From Hericium rajendrae (Eukaryota > Basidiomycota > Agaricomycetes > Russulales > Hericiaceae): a stretch of 64,000 bases of DNA. Positions 10,346 to 21,327 of this stretch are shown piece by piece. Position 1 is the first letter of the stretch. Each line of letters begins with the position of its first letter. A program made the position numbers and the translations under genes. A model generated the notes under the pieces. The model ran no database searches. It saw nothing but the letters and a program-made list of their open reading frames with translations, and was not told the origin of the DNA. The DNA is taken from contig CM065882.1 of NCBI GenBank assembly GCA_033439255.1, positions 1,488,001 to 1,552,000 of the forward strand. The letters run 5' to 3'.

Positions 10346-11220
10346 ATACAGAGAGGGTGTGCAGTGCAGTGTGGTGCATGGGTGAGGCACAGTGTGGCAT
10401 GGATATGGCTGTGGGTGCAATTCTGTGAGTGTATGCATGGCACAATGGATGAGCTTGTGAGTGAGGCACAGTGCAGCACAGTGGACAGGCACATGGGCAA
10501 GGCATGGTGCGGTGCAGCAGGCAGGCACACGTGCACATCAGAGGCATGGGGTGCAGGCATGGGCACAGGATGCAGGCACACAAGTGAGGTGCAGCACAGG
10601 TATGGTGCAATGTGTGGTCACACGGGCAGGTGTGGTGTGCAAGGCATGATGCGAGAGAGGCAGAGGGCGAGCATGGTGTGGCATGTGAGCACAGGATGGG
10701 CGCAGAGTGGTAGGTGGCATGATACATTGGTGGGTGATGAGGGGCATGCAGTAGGCAGCACGACACATTGGTGGATGGTACGACACATCGGTGGGTGGCA
10801 CGATGCACACGATAAGTGGGAGAGGCACGTGGTGGTGATGTCGAGGGAGGGCCAAAGCAGGAGGGAGCAGCGACAGGAAGTGACTCGAAGGGACAGGGAA
10901 GGAAATTGAGAGTATCGCTCGAATGAGCAATACTCTCAGTGTTAGCACAAATAAACAAAGATTTTTTTTTTTACTTACCTGCCAGGCCCTTATCATCTTA
11001 TAACTGTCCACCAGTGTTTGATTCTACACAAAAGGGGGAGGAAGGGAGGAGGAGAGGAGAGATGGGAGGAGAGTTGATGGTAGCAGCTGCAAGAAACTTC
11101 AATGTGTGTTAAGTCATTTAACCATCGAATGTGTGCAAGTTTGAATGTTTGTAATGTAGTAAATCAAATAAAATCAGGATAAATCTGAAAAAACAACAGT
11201 AGCTATATTTCATTAGTTTA
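10346..11220 (-). repeat. R repeat copy 1 (C-to-T decayed)
   Basis: Read on the minus strand, an AT-rich promoter-like stretch (TTTGATTT.., then CATTCGATGG.., about 11190-11000) leads to AGGTAAGT (10980-10973). A hairpin follows at 10937-10908 (GAGAGTATTGCTC / GAGCGATACTCTC type), then ~560 bp of C-rich low-complexity sequence to 10346. Compared with copies R2 and R3, nearly all CG in the last part appears as TG or CA. Long overlapping open frames here are not credible genes because composition alone explains them. Function unknown. Confidence 0.65.
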
Positions 11221-11509
11221 ATTCATTTGAATGATGGAACTATTTAGCTACTGTACTACATCTGAGAAAGTCCAAATTTATATAGCTATCAGCCATAACA
11301 GGGACGTCAGTTGGTAGGATTGATCCATTCTTTAAGTTGTAAGAGTGTTGGATAAATCTGACCCATCAGTTGTAGGGTAGTGAACAGCCTACAAATGTAA
11401 TCCGATTGATTTGAAAATTAGTGAGCAATACATATGTAAGTCTTAGCAATACAATTCAATCTAAGAAAAGGTAGACATGATTTTTGCAATAAGATTTGGC
11501 ATCATAAAG

Positions 11510-11880
11510 ATCCTATCCTATCCTATCCAATCCTATCTTATCTTATATTATCCTATACTGATTCATTGTATCAGAGTCTGACCGTCTTAACACAGTTCAT
11601 GTCTCATTCCATCCTATCCTATCCAATCCTATCTTATCTTATATTATCATATACTGATTCATTGTATCAGAGTCTGACTGTCTTAACATGCTTCATGTCT
11701 CATTCCATCCAATCTGAATCTTATCCAATCCTATCCCATACAATCCTATTCTCTATTTTCTATCCATCAGACATGTCATATATCCTATCCTATCTAGAGG
11801 TGATCCTTCCTTCTGATTGTAATCCTATCTCATTATATCCTATCCTATCCCATCCTATCCGAAGGTCATCAATATCATCA
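11510..11880 (+). repeat. TATCC-rich degenerate repeat, left subterminal region of KDZ element A
   Basis: Many TATCCTATCC words occur, plus a ~96-bp direct repeat unit (GATTCATTGTATCAGAGTCTG at about 11560 and again at about 11656). It lies just downstream of the transposase stop. A matching GGATAGGATAG region lies at 36180-36540. I take it as a subterminal repeat of the transposon. Bases 11220-11510 hold nothing else, apart from one CATCTGAGAAAGTCC/AGCTAT phrase at about 11259. Confidence 0.5.
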
Positions 11881-11919
11881 CATAATCAAGCCCACTCGGA
11901 CATACCTCACTGATAATGT

Positions 11920-14900
11920 TCACAACTCTGACTCCTCTGCCTTTTTTAGAGCCTGTGCATGTAGATTAGCAGCATCTTCAGCTAGCTTTGCATAGATGCA
12001 GCTATGTCTAAGTGCATATGCAGCTGCACCACGATCTGCAGCTGTGGATGCCACTGAATTCCAAGCACTACTCACTGTCAAATGAGACTGTGCAGTATTT
12101 AAAAATTCCTGGTCCGTTACATCGATCTCCTCCCGCCAACGGTCTCGGTCTGCTCGGTCACGGAACCACTTGACACGTTCACCTGTTCATGTTAACGTTA
12201 GGAACTGCTACTATTCACATGTTGATCGGACTTACTTTCCATACTCCACTCATCCTGTTCTTCTTGTGTTAATGCTGACGGACCGGCAACTGTCCAAAAC
12301 CATGGGTCCTTTTTCTCGGCATCACCTAAGTGTAGCAGTGAGCAGAAGAGCGGGGCATGAGATCCTCAGGCACTAACCTAATTGTCGTGGTTTGGTTGTG
12401 TCCTTCATCCATAGCTCACTATCATGCAATGGCTGAAGTATGGCATCGGTTGCCAGCATGCCCAAGCTAACAAGAGCTGCTCGAGCTCGACGATATTTGT
12501 CGGCGGCACTGACTTGGTCCCTCTTGATATCCCACAGGAATGCCTGAGCATGTGTTGTTGGTCCTTGACCGAAGATCACACTTTTCTTGAACTTGAGATT
12601 GTAGTTGAACATCTTCACTGCATGTCGAACATCACGAAGCGCATCATGCGCTTGACCCACGCGCAATTGATATTCCAATAAAGCTACATCCGACAAACCA
12701 TGTGCTTTCCTGGTAGGCTCATTGAGAGATGACAGTAACAGAAGTTTGATCACCTCCGGATCGATGTCATCGTCGAGGTTAAGATACTGTTGAAGGGCTG
12801 GAAAGGCTGCCAGCTGACGCTGACGCCAGCGATCAAGATCGTTCCGGAACTTGACTCGGCCGATTTCCAAACGTTCCTCCTCGGTGGCCGAGCGTGTTGT
12901 AATCTGTGCTAATTTTTGTAATCTAGCCCTGTAAAATGTTAACAGAAGAGGGCAGCAACACGACAAGAAAACATACTGTTCTGCTTCCAGACGCAGGCCA
13001 TCATTGATGATGGAGACAGAACCCGCATGGCCTTGATTACTGAGGGTGCTCACAGCCTCTGCTTGAAGCAATTCCTGTAACTTTGTAGACTGGGAAGGCG
13101 GCCCTAGACATGTAGAGATAAGACTAATTCACCATCCAGCAAAGCAGTTAATGGCAGACTTACCCTTTTTTGCTTTGTTTGCATATACACTAGTCACTTT
13201 GCCATTTATCATGATGGGTTTGCAGTCCATGGCCGACCAGCTAGATATCAATTCGGGCCCATGGCGATTGCACAGTCCATCAAATGCCCCACTCGATTGT
13301 CGGTACATGGCAGCTGCATTGGTATGTCGACGGTAGAGTAACTGGGCTATTAGTAAAAACAAAAAATCAACAATGGGCACATTCATCGCATGGAATAAGA
13401 TGTAACGAACGCAGGGAGATGACTTTCTGCCAATTCCAGTATCCATGGAAATCATCCAGGATATCGTGACGGTGTCCTGAATTCATTTCCTTCGTACTGC
13501 CTGCAGTCTGGTTTCCTTCCGCCCATGCCGTCTCAATGGTCTCGCTGAATGTTCTGCCCACATGTGGCATAGTATTGAATGAATATTGTAGCTGACAGGC
13601 TTCAATATGTCCCATAATGTGCATCTTCGGTACAAGTCCGTCGATGCGAGAAGCGATGTCTTTCATGTGGGGAAAATGCTTTGCTACTCGTGCGAGAAAG
13701 TATTTCTCGTATTGACAGAAGATGTCATAGCTTAACTTGATGTAGGGGACATACGACCCGTCAACTAATGCCGACATGAGTGCATAATCAGTGTTACAAA
13801 ATCTAAAGCCGAAGTCAGTGCCCGTAGTGTGCATGATACGAAAAATAAAGGATACCTTTCACCCTTCTGCAAGTCCACCATGCCTTGAGGCCAGAACAAA
13901 CCATGGCGCGCACACTGGATACCGTCTACACCACTAACGACAGTATGCTTGAATTTGAGTAAATTTTGGAGGCGCACGACATTGAGTCTGGCACATGTAG
14001 ATCTCTAACAAATCGTAAGTCTAACAGATACGCAAAGCGCAGGTCACTATGCCGCACCTCATCGTCAGTGGCAATGCCCATCTTGTTGAGGTACTTGTTA
14101 TATGCATTGGTCTCCACAAAATAAGCATTGCCGTTGAGTAAAGCCACATCATCAGGGTCATCGACTTTGATTTTACGCTGGAGCCTAAAGTTGCCGTCTG
14201 CAGAAAGGAATAGCGTGTACCTATGACTATGAAGCAGATAGTCAGTTGAGGATACATGCGGAGAAGCAATATGATTACATGTCGTCGGGTGATATGTTTG
14301 CCAATTCTTCCAAGCTAATGTTAATGCCGGGCTCAATACAAGCCGGGCACCTCACAGCATATGACCCAGGTCTCCGCATTGTCAAGATTTTATCGATCCC
14401 ATGAGCCTGGCCAGCACGACGCATCATGGCGAGGGCGCGCCAAACGCGCCCAACCCGCTGAAATTCTCGCCGCCGATCCTGCATACCAGTGAGCAATATA
14501 AACAAAGGACCAATGCACGAAGACTTACTGGAGTATTTTGTGGAAAAACATTGTCGGTATGTCGTTGTAAAGCCGCATAATGATCGTAAGCAGATTTCTT
14601 CGACGCGAGGGTATGGAGATGGAAGTCCTTGAGGAGCGAAAATGTGAAAGCCGTTTGGGGTTGGTCCATGGTGGCTGGGAACAGTCCGTTTCGAAGTAGT
14701 TGGAAGGGATGGGTCAGAGCATCACGGCACTGACAAAATTCGATATGCATCTGATGGATGCCGCTGACATCGACGACAACCATTTCACGCCCTCACGAAG
14801 ACGCTGCCCGATTGGGACATCGATGGCCACCATGACCAAGGCTCAGAATGAAGCCAATGTCGTTTAGAGATGCTCGTTGGAAGAACTTTCCATTCCACAT

Positions 14901-15399
14901 CTGAAGCCGGTGGAACGGGAGGTGTCGATGGGTCGACTTTATGCAGGTCTCGCACGATGGGTGACGAGCCGTGCAGTCGATGCAACGGTAAATTGCTGCA
15001 CACGTGCCTGGGCCGCATGGACACTGTTCTTCAATGGTGGCATCAAACTCGCGCGCCAATACAGTAGCCTGAATGGCGTCCAAATTATCCATGAAGGCCT
15101 TCATGAGGGTACTTGCTCCCTGTGAATCAAATCAGCACGAGGAAAATGTGAGATCAAATTGTGCGCACCTGATGCCGCTTTCCATCTTTATTTTTCCTAC
15201 CCTGGACGTGTGGCATAGAAGCCTGCTGCGTGACAGGTACACTTCTGCTACTTTCGCATTTTCGTTTTTTGGGAGAGAGAACCTTGTCAACTGTCGTACG
15301 AGCACCATAAGTGCGAGTGGAGTTGAGGCCAATCTCTACCTCGGTCTCCTGATCTGAGTCGCTATCGATTCCACCATTGAGAAGGGGTCGCTTAGGCAT
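11920..15399 (-). pseudogene. KDZ-superfamily transposase, element A (one in-frame stop)
   Basis: DNA transposase of the Kyakuja-Dileera-Zisupton type. The start is ATG at 15399 (MPKRPLLNGG). About ten exons can be joined by eye; the first intron is 15168-15120 and the last exon ends in KKAEESEL at 11920. Domains in order: basic N-terminus; a cysteine cluster (CPCGPGTCAAIYRCIDC) about residues 95-125; GIHQMHIEFC; CPACIEPG; then the RNase-H-like core with SADGNFRLQRK (first Asp), SYDIFCQYEKY (second Asp) and STKEMNSGHRHDILDD, preceded by the Glu of SETIETAWAE. Long helical C-terminal parts follow. One TGA (14795-14793) interrupts an otherwise open frame and looks like CGA to TGA, so activity is doubtful. 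It is divergent from the accessory genes at 17193. Confidence 0.88.
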
Positions 15400-15870
15400 G
15401 GATTATGGGAGAAGAGGAAGCCACAGCGATACAACGAAGGAGAAGCAGGGCATGCAGATGGTATTAACAGTAAGACTATACAAAAGGAAGCGCGTCGGTG
15501 ACAACTCTCATCAAAGCGGAACAAAACACGTTCAGGGGCTCGGAATCATGTGCCACACCGGTAAAAGACAGCAATGCCACCTATGGCATGCAAGTGGCTA
15601 TCTTATTTTGAGTGTGTCGTTACAACGGGTGGATACGGCAAATTAGCACTGCGACAGTGATGCATGCGTTTCGAGCACTCACAATGGGATATCTCTCACC
15701 AGCGAATACCCTAACAATTCCGGCCGGTCGAAAGTGATCAGTCTGCGAATGCTTGTGACGTGCGGATATGAGTATAAAAATCACATAAAACATTGAAGAT
15801 CGGTGCTCACCATAGTCATGGAATAGCCAAGGCGTTGAACATAAGAATGCGCCCATAATGGTGCCCAAGA

Positions 15871-17030
15871 GGTCGTGTTCACGAAGACCCCGAAGGGTTG
15901 GAGATATAGGTTATCTGACACCACGGATAGAAATAAACAGAGTCGAGTCCGCGAGAGATGGCCGGGAAAAGAGATTGCGCCAATCAAAGGGCCCTCGCGG
16001 TGGACAACGCGCCTGGCCGCAAGGGTGGTCCCAATGAAATGACGGAGAATCGAGCCCGAGGATGGTTACGAGGAAAGGCGAGGTGTTGTGGCAGCCCACA
16101 TCAGTGACAGGAGGGCACGAGAAACAAGGAGGACCGATCCGTACAGGGCGAACAGAAGGTCGTGCTCACGAAGACCCCGAGGGGTTGGAGACACAGGTTA
16201 TCTGACACCACGGATAGAAACAAACAGAGTCAAGTCCGCGAGAGATGGCCAGGAAAAGAGATTGCGCCAATCAAAGGGCCCTCGCGGCGGACAATGCGCC
16301 TGACCGCAAGGGTGAACCAATGAAATGACGAAGAGTCGAGGCCGAGGATGGGGATGGGGAATGAGGAAACGCGAAGGCATGGTAGCCACTAAAAACCCCG
16401 CATCAATGATAGGAAAAGAGGACGGGCACTCACTGGTCTCGTGATTCTCACAACAGGTTCAGCATATAGTCAAAGTAGAACAGTTGGGTTGGAGTTGAGC
16501 AGTACGAAAGGGCGTGGATGGTGACGAGGCGACAATGACAGCCATCAGTCGAAGTGTCGGGTTGTGTGTGGCTGCTAGTTGATAATGTCAGCATTCGCAC
16601 GCATTGGTTGTTGACTCTGGCTTCGAGCTCCCCTCCCACTATCACCACAGTGTGTGCAGCAGTACCGCTGCCGTTTGAAGTTGCTCGTTGTCCCAGGTAC
16701 GTTGATTTTTGTTTGTCTTTTCCCGAAGAACCTCGATGTTTCATCATCTTACACAGGATAACGCCGCGCCAGCTCTGCCTTGAGTGTACCTTAGTACCCC
16801 CATTCCCCATCTCGGACTCGACTCTCTGTCATTTCATTGGTTCACCCTTGCGGTCAGGCACGTTGTCCGCTGCGAGGGCCCTTTGATTGGCACAATCTCT
16901 TTTCCTGGCCCTATCTCGTGGACTTGACTCTGTTTCTTTTTATCCGTGGTGTCAGATAACCTGTGTCTCCAACCCCTCGGGGTCTTCGTGAGCACGACCT
17001 TCTGTTCGCCCTGTACGGATCGGTCCTCCT
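15871..17030. repeat. Divergent intergenic region with three copies of a ~190-bp repeat
   Basis: Between the transposase and ACC1, a block starting GGTCGTGYTCACGAAGACCC and ending near CCAATGAAATGACG recurs. It occurs at 15871-16060 and 16127-16350 on plus, and inverted at 16811-17030. The second and third copies share an extra ~30 bp (GGACCGATCCGTACAGGGCG). The inner part 16360-16810 is unique-looking. The region must hold both promoters, so the copies may be binding sites or small MITEs. Bases 15400-15870 show nothing else. Confidence 0.7.
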
Positions 17031-17192
17031 CGTATATCGTCTTCGCACTATCCAATATCATTTCTCCTCTCTCCCAGCCAGTTGATCCACTTCTTTCGTG
17101 ACTGTGCGCCATTCAAATACCACATTCACGCTGTGACGCTGACGATCGAGTAGGTTGCAAGGATTCTCGATCAGTGTGATCTCGTTTTCAAC

Positions 17193-19259
17193 ATGTCTCA
17201 ATCATCGTGTAATGCGCCAAAGGTAAGACGTAGTCCTTTTTGTTAGCGTACGTGAGTGCTCATTTGTCCTACCTGTCAGACCTTCCCGTGCCATTATTCA
17301 GCATGGGCGATGCAGCCGTCGTTGGGCAAAGTCATCGTCGCCGCGAACACACGGATGGTTCCTGTTCCTCTCGATATTTCAACTTTCCCTCAGCTTCAGA
17401 CGGATGGACTATGGGGTGTCTTCGAGTGGACGAAATATCCTTGCCCCTACGATACCTCTGCACCATATCTGGCTTATATCCCTGTCCTTTTTCTGAATTG
17501 TAGTCAACCCCACGCCATCCTTGGACGCTCTGTGTCTAAGGACCTTTGGGTACCACATCCACATGATTCTCAGAAGCACGTTGCTACGCCAACCCTTCTA
17601 TCAGCTCTTCGTGTCGAATGGGAGTGGAGTGCCAAGATGACCTCCGAAATATTTCCTCTCCTACAAGCCAGCAGTGTCTTCGCTCATATCACTGTGCCCC
17701 ACACCACAGCTAGCCGGGCTCTGGACTGTTATTCGTTGCTTAAGGCTGGCCTGAGATCCTGGAAAGAATTTGTCATTGTCTTTCGTCATTTTCAGCGTGC
17801 TCTCCTGGAATTGGTTGCCTTCGAGGAGTGGTGGTCTGATGTCCAAGTTCCCGTGGTGCAGCGAAAAGATAGCCTTGCCGTCCGAACCCGCCGAGAAACC
17901 AGAGGGATATTTGCTCCTGATCTGGCAGTATTTCGAACGTTCGCTGCCCTACATGTAGCAGTCTATATCGAGCTCAACTCCGACGATTGGGCCCCCCTGG
18001 ATCCCACGAAAATTGTCAAGATGGCTCAGCGGGATATACAATGCAAGCTTGCCCCTTGGAAGGACTGCAGTACGAAGCATGGTGGTCCGCATTGGTGGTA
18101 CCCGCCCCTCGTCAAGAACACGCGAGACTTCGAGCCCGCAGCGCGTGGCTGTGCTCCTCGTGATGATCTATTTAATCCCACCGACGAGTACAAGGGCGTT
18201 CTAGCAAAACGGGAACACGCTCTAACCAGTAAGTTTGTGACACAATCATTGTCCATGTCTGTGACTGATGCGAGTTTGATAGTGCAACAGCGTTGTCCCA
18301 AAGAGCCAATTGCACATAACGAATGGCGGCGCTGGTACAACACCTCGGATCCGCCCTCGTGGATGCGGCGGCTGGTCGAAATCTACAGAAACGCGATTTA
18401 TATGGTGAACCCGGATGATATGTCTGATCGAGGGACTTCGCGACTTTTCAAGGCACCTCCGTTCCATCTTTTCTGGGGTATCTCTCCTGAGAATCAAACG
18501 ACTTTCTTCTTCCATGCTCTCATCTTACAGGATGCTCTGGATAAATGCTTCATACGAGAGGCAGAGGGTCTCAGTACACGAGATTGGAGACGCATCCTGG
18601 GTGACTCTTATTGGAGATCACAATGGCCAACTCTAGGCGAACGATTTGATCCTGCGATTGACGTGGCGTACGATGCTGCTGAATTTTGGAGATATGGAGG
18701 TCCCATGGTCTTCGGTCCTGATAATGACGACATCATTGTGAATGCCGACCGCGCTGTATCGCCTCTAGAATGTGGTTGCCCTGTGGATGCATCGGCGGCG
18801 GACGATATGGAGATCCGGTACACTTTATTGTATCGCTTCAGCAGGTACACACTCCAGGCAGATCTTGCTGTCATGCATACAAAATACGTCCGGGAGCCTC
18901 CAGGTACCCATGCTTTCGTAACAAGATGTATCCAGACATTCACGGGTTATGCTTCGGACGGCAAGCTGCATTATGAGGGCCATTGGACAAGCCGTACTGC
19001 ATGGGTGAGCGCATTGCAGGGGTTTTTACAGTACTGGCCAGGGTTCGACCACCAAAAGTGGCAGAGAGTCAGCGTGATGCGAGACGTACGCATTGAGACA
19101 CTTGAGGAGGCCGTTTTCTTGAGTGTTGAGCGGCAGCTACTCACATTCTACGTACAAACTTTCATGTGCCACTTAGGGTATATGCCTTCTCCTCTGCTTC
19201 CGTCGCCTTCCCATAGGAAAATATCCTGCAAGTTACATCGTCCGCCCACCTTGGCGTAG
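17193..19259 (+). CDS. KDZ accessory protein 1 (ACC1), unknown function, ~651 aa
   Basis: The start MSQSSCNAPK at 17193 is followed by a 57-bp intron (17223-17279, GTAAGA..GTCAG). A second, 54-bp intron fits at 18229-18282 (GTAAGT..GATAG), and the frame then runs to 19259. No domain of known function is recognised. Landmarks are DGLWGVFEWTKYPCPYD near the N-terminus, HWWYPPLVKNTRDFEPAARG in the middle, then PFHLFWG followed by an F-rich stretch and WRRILGDSYWRSQWP, and ECGCP. The protein at 50049-52037 in element B shares all these landmarks at low overall identity, so it is a real conserved gene. It lies head to head with the transposase and 317 bp upstream of the GRF-like gene. Similar long uncharacterised proteins are common near KDZ elements in mushrooms (memory, not checked). 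Confidence 0.85.
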
Positions 19260-19575
19260 TACTATACTCGATGGCCTTTACAGTTGGTGTGGGCAGCGGC
19301 CTTTATTGTTTGAGCTTTGACTACATTCCGTCTTACCGCAGATCTGTATTTTGTTTACGAACAATAGCAAATTGCTCATCAATTTTGCCTATCTGAATTG
19401 TTTTTTTGTTTTATTACAGGATAATGCGGATGCGTGTGCCACGCAAACAAAGCTGAGTCGTGGCTTTTGAGTGATGACACCTTGGTGCTGATACAATGCA
19501 ATAGTGGTCCGCTCATTCATTTGCTTTAAATGCGTAGGATCATTCGATCAACTCGACTCTTTCGCTCTCACTACC

Positions 19576-20856
19576 ATGCCCAAGACACCCTCAGGACGTT
19601 CTCAACAGCAAGGGGCTGTTTCGTCAGCCCCATATCCATCGACGCCAAGACGGGTTACACAGGGACTGCGACGTCGCAATGCAACGGGGACTCCCGCGGC
19701 AGATGCGGACCCAGCTTTGACAGCAAGCAGCAAGAAGGATAGGAACAAGCAGAACCAGGATCGTATTCGCGCGGCGTTGATGGAGCTGGCCCCGAGGCGT
19801 CCTGCAATTGTGCGACACGAGCACACGGATTTTCGTACACTCGGACCTTACTTGTCAGTGGGAAACACGGATGTCCTTGATGCTGGCAGGTGGTATCAAA
19901 TAGTTAGTATCTGTTGAATGCTTTATATCCTATACTCACGCGATATACAGTGTGCTCCCGCAAGAGGCCAAGGAAAAAGGGATTGTTTCAAATGGCTCAC
20001 AGATCGCCTATCCCCCGATATCATCATCCACAGCGAGCCGTTCGCGTCATGGTGGCGTATCAAGGCAGAACTAGACTCGACATCTCGCATCCAGATCCTT
20101 CAATCTTTGCAGTTGCCATGTACCGTCGCCGAGGATCGTACTCACCCAGCCCAACGGTCCGTCATTGAGGAAGATTCTGAATCTGAAATCGAGTTCTGTG
20201 AGACACCACTGGCTGTGCGCTCGAGAGTAGAAAAATCTCGCACAGCAGCTGCAACGCCTTCTGGATCATTGGTCATTATCTCTGACTCGGATGATGAAGA
20301 CAAAGTTGGCCGCCCAGTCCATATCCCCACTCCTACCGCGAAGCCTGGATCGTCATCCAGGGTTCTTGCACCTCTGCCATCGCGACCTGAGCTCGATGAT
20401 AAGGTCGTTGTGACCATCATGGGATGGTATTCAGTACGTACTCTGTTCCATGCTCCTTGTGAAGTGCTCATTATCTTTTAGGACGTTCGTTCGCCTTCCT
20501 CCGCAGCTATGTGTGCTCGACGAGGGCGCCGTCTGGTCTTGGATGATCACAAGTTGATATTGGGTCAGATTGGACTAGAGCGCACTGTTGGAGTGGAGCT
20601 CTATCATGTTGCGAAGCAGAGGTGGGTCACTTTGCGATGGGATACACCACTGTCGGTAGAGGATGGAGGTCTGGTTCTCCTGCGTGCATCTGGTGTTCGC
20701 ACGATGAGAGACTGGGAAGAACACGCTGAACTCATCCTGGACAATGATGCGGTTTGCTCATCCCGTGCGGTGGCATCTGGGGGACGGTCAAAGTCCAAAT
20801 TATCTTCGCCACCACTTATGTCTTCTCCATTGGATAGAGTGTCTCGTCGTGTATAG
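19576..20856 (+). CDS. GRF-zinc-finger-like accessory protein of KDZ element A, ~394 aa
   Basis: The start MPKTPSGRSQQQ at 19576 was chosen because the homologue at 56316 starts the same way (MSPKAD); an upstream ATG at 19504 is possible. Two introns of 48 bp (19903-19950 and 20434-20481) give an uninterrupted frame. The first join creates GRWYQICAPARGQGKRDCFKW, which matches the GRF zinc-finger pattern (Cys/His..NxGRxFYxC..CxFFxW) with His replacing the first Cys. A Ser/Asp-rich, acidic linker (IISDSDDEDK) follows. The C-terminal part (RWVTLRWDTPLSVEDGG) resembles that of the element B protein. GRF fingers bind single-stranded or damaged DNA in other proteins; a role on transposon ends is inference. 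Confidence 0.72.
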
Positions 20857-21327
20857 TCTTGTCTACGTGGCTTTATCGTTAGCGCTTCCATGCTTCATTT
20901 GTACTGTTATTGGCATGGCTCTATCACTTGTACTACAATGTTTGCTCTGAATGTTCTTTAATTGTACCTCCATCCACAGTTCTATTCCTTCTTGTGCTTA
21001 TCGCAGGTACACATTCTTGATATCAGGTAGCCGGATGTAAGGGAGGCCAGGACAAGCAGTGGAGGATACTGCAGGATGAACAGTGCGTCATTTAGAGATA
21101 ACTGACATTGAATGCCTTGCGGGGCTTACTTACATGTGGCACCCAGACCACCTGCTCAAAGCACACAACTGGTGAGACACCGGTGGCCATACAATGCACA
21201 ATTCATGTTCAAGCCACTTGTCGGTGTGGCTCGCTTTGAAGGGATGACATATATAAACCAGAGTGTAAGCGGGTTATTGGCTATCCCTTCATATTTCCGA
21301 TATACTCGCGCTGACTGTTCACTTCGC

